Source: JADMJV01 sp964649085 (GTDB lineage: Bacteria > Vulcanimicrobiota > Xenobia > Xenobiales > JADMJV01). From it: 64,000 nucleotides of DNA. The stretch covers positions 62,001 through 126,000 of the forward strand of contig CAZYPN010000004.1 in assembly GCA_964649085.1 (NCBI GenBank), given 5' to 3'. Positions 62,377 to 64,000 of the stretch are shown here, piece after piece. How positions within the stretch are numbered: the stretch's first letter is position 1; the number at the start of each line of letters is the position of its first letter. The translations under genes were made by a program, and so were the position numbers. The notes below the pieces were generated by a model. The model was not told the origin of the DNA. It was given only the letters and a program-made list of their open reading frames with translations, and did not search any database.

Positions 62377-63128
62377 AGGTCGGTGGGCGTCAGCTGGATG
62401 AACCCGGCTTCATCTCGGGACTGGCCCAGGTGCTCAAGCTCTTCCCCCAGCCCCCCATCATCGTTCACGGTGGTGGTCGGGGTACCACTTCGCTGGTGCA
62501 GCGCCTGGGGCTCGAGGCGCACTTTGTCGAGGGGCTGCGGGTCACCGACGAGTCGGTGCTCGAGGCGGCCATTATGGGCCTGGCCGGGCTGGCCAAAATG
62601 CAGCTGGTGGCCGGACTGGTGGCGGCCGGTGTGCCGGCCCTGGGTCTCAGCGGAGTGGATGGAGGGCTGGTTCGCTGCCGACCCTTGCTCAAGCCCGCCG
62701 GACTGGGCATGGTGGGAGAACCTGCCCGGGTAGATGCCGAGCGGCTGTTGCAGCTGGTGGCTCAGGGCTGGGTGGTGTGTTTGTGCCCCCTTTCCCTCGA
62801 TGAGGAGGGAAAGGTGCGCAACCTGAATGCCGACCCGGTGGCGGCTGCCGTGGCCGTGGCCGTCCGGGCGGAAACGCTGGTGTTTCTCACCGATGTCGAG
62901 GGGGTGCTGGTCGACGGTATTTCGGTGCCCCAACTCGACCGTGCACTGTTTCACGATTTGCTCGAGCGAGGCCAGCTGGGCGAGGGCATGCTGCCCAAGT
63001 TGAGGGCCTGTTTTGCTGCTCTCGATGAGGGGGTCGAACAGGTACTGGTCAGTAACCTCGACGGGGTACGTGACTGGTTAGGGGGCAAGCAGGCGGGAAC
63101 GGTGGTTCGACATGCCCGACTGGATTGA
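62364..63128 (+). CDS. argB: Acetylglutamate kinase-like protein
   Basis: The 254-residue amino-acid kinase has ILKVGGRQLDE at the start and VHGGGRGTTSLV, GLSGVDGGLV and NLNADPVAAAVA. The C-terminal LGEGMLPKLRACF carries the catalytic lysine. Placement between argC and argD supports ArgB. The N-terminal loops differ from common ArgB (KYGGNAM, HGGGPQI), so relatives such as LysZ cannot be excluded. It is shorter than many ArgB enzymes and lacks an N-terminal arginine-sensing helix. Confidence 0.87.
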   Translation: MWILKVGGRQLDEPGFISGLAQVLKLFPQPPIIVHGGGRGTTSLVQRLGLEAHFVEGLRVTDESVLEAAIMGLAGLAKMQLVAGLVAAGVPALGLSGVDGGLVRCRPLLKPAGLGMVGEPARVDAERLLQLVAQGWVVCLCPLSLDEEGKVRNLNADPVAAAVAVAVRAETLVFLTDVEGVLVDGISVPQLDRALFHDLLERGQLGEGMLPKLRACFAALDEGVEQVLVSNLDGVRDWLGGKQAGTVVRHARLD

Positions 63129-64000
63129 GCGCGAGAGGGCCTGTTACGCGCCCCTGTACAAGCGTTTCCCTCTCTGTCTTCAGAGGGGCGAAGGCGTCTA
63201 TCTCTACGACAGCCAGGGTAAGGCCTATCTGGATATGGCCTCGGGCATTGCCGTCAACGCCTTTGGCCACGCACACCCCAGGCTGCAGGCCGTGCTCTCC
63301 AGCGCCAGGTTGTGGCACACCAGCAACCTCTATTACACCGAAGAACCCATCTTGCTGGCCGAACGGCTGTGTGGGCGCAGTTTCGCCTCGCGAGTGTTTT
63401 TCTGCAACAGCGGCACGGAGGCCAATGAAGCCGTGATCAAGTTTGCCCGGCGTGCGGGCCAGGGCAAACGGCCGGGCATCGTCGCCTTCGAAGGCAGCTT
63501 CCACGGGCGCACGCTGGGGGCACTTTCGGCCACCTCGACGGCACGCTATCGGGAGCCCTTTGAGCCGCTGCTGCCGGGTGTCGAGTTCTTGCCTTACAAT
63601 CGAGTCGAGCCGCTGAAGCGCATCGACGAAACCGTGGGGCTGGTGCTGGTCGAACCGGTTCAAGGCGAAGGCGGGGTTCGCCCTGCCACGCCCGAGTTTC
63701 TCCAGGCCCTGCGCGGGCGCTGCGACGAGGTGGGCGCCTTGCTGGCCTTCGACGAAGTGCAGTGCGGTTTGGGGCGCTGCGGGCAGCTCCTTGCCTACCA
63801 GACTTTCGGTGTGGTGCCCGACATGCTGTCGCTGGCCAAGCCGCTGGCGGCCGGGCTGCCGCTGGGGGCGGTGTTGCTTAATGCTCGGGTGGCCGAGGCA
63901 CTGCAGGTTGGCGATCACGGTACCACCTTTGGCGGTGGGCCATTGCTGTGCCGGGTGGCCCTGGAAGTGCTCGAAATGGTCGATGATCAGCTGCTGGCTC
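63112..64000 (+). CDS. argD: Acetylornithine aminotransferase, N-terminal part
   Basis: The visible 296 codons encode a class III aminotransferase: LYDSQGKAYLDMASGIAVNA, FFCNSGTEANEAVIKFAR and FEGSFHGRTLGAL. LVEPVQGEGGV, the PLP-aspartate strand LLAFDEVQCGLGR and the PLP lysine in LSLAKPLAAG also appear. The gene is cut by the right edge of the window. ATG 63112 overlaps the end of argB by 17 bases. The order argC-argB-argD supports the name; argJ is not between them. Confidence 0.93.
   Translation, partial: MPDWIERERACYAPLYKRFPLCLQRGEGVYLYDSQGKAYLDMASGIAVNAFGHAHPRLQAVLSSARLWHTSNLYYTEEPILLAERLCGRSFASRVFFCNSGTEANEAVIKFARRAGQGKRPGIVAFEGSFHGRTLGALSATSTARYREPFEPLLPGVEFLPYNRVEPLKRIDETVGLVLVEPVQGEGGVRPATPEFLQALRGRCDEVGALLAFDEVQCGLGRCGQLLAYQTFGVVPDMLSLAKPLAAGLPLGAVLLNARVAEALQVGDHGTTFGGGPLLCRVALEVLEMVDDQLLA

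Overview
The window is a GC-rich, densely coded stretch of bacterial chromosome made almost entirely of housekeeping and ordinary accessory genes. I see no insertion sequence, integrase, phage module, tRNA, rRNA or CRISPR array. Shine-Dalgarno sequences (AGGAG, GGGAGG, GAGGAA) are common, TTG and GTG starts are frequent, and many genes are coupled by ATGA or TGATG overlaps. The organism is a bacterium I cannot place to phylum. Hints are a short beta' subunit without the large enterobacterial insertion, a phosphofructokinase and a ferrochelatase that look actinobacterial in type, menaquinone made by the futalosine route (MqnD), and lipoproteins plus a VolA-type surface lipase.

Layout. 1-11.3 kb: the information-processing core on the minus strand, rpoB-rpoC, then mscS-like, then rpsL-rpsG. 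A convergent phosphofructokinase gene sits between mscS and rpsL. Both rpoB and rpsL have near-consensus sigma-70 promoters, and the rpoB leader carries a terminator-like hairpin. 11.3-14.7 kb: a minus-strand cluster of an ACT-domain protein, peptide deformylase, a membrane protein and an MFS exporter. 14.8-16.2 kb: two secreted or membrane proteins of unknown function. 16.2-27.9 kb: a long minus-strand run of aminopeptidase, methyltransferase, Gfo/Idh oxidoreductase, sugar-nucleotide epimerase, HflX, two FHA proteins, an unknown protein, NagZ-like GH3 and MqnD. 28-32.3 kb: amidohydrolase, XRE regulator, FabG, TerC and a methyltransferase.

32.3-32.75 kb is the most unusual non-coding stretch. 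It looks like a roughly 310-nt structured RNA with its own weak promoter, five tetraloop hairpins, a 12-bp closing helix and an intrinsic terminator that competes with that helix, placed just before uvrA. After uvrA come a YciO-type protein, a deazaflavin oxidoreductase, a CaiB-type CoA-transferase, a subtilase paired with an ATP-grasp peptide-ligase-like protein, a lytic transglycosylase, and a SirB1/YccV-MORN-ferrochelatase operon. 44.8-45.1 kb holds an orphan minus-strand terminator beside strong hairpins, a possible small RNA. 45-55.8 kb holds less conserved genes: a ParB-like protein, a phospholipase D-like protein, two unknown proteins, a lipase-like lipoprotein and a tyrosine/proline-rich repeat protein. 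55.8-64 kb returns to metabolism: a domain-swapped aconitase-family enzyme, SAM hydrolase, FolB, several small proteins, a thioesterase and the arginine genes argC-argB-argD, the last cut by the right edge.

Statements about families come from motif recognition by eye. No database search, folding program or composition calculation was run.
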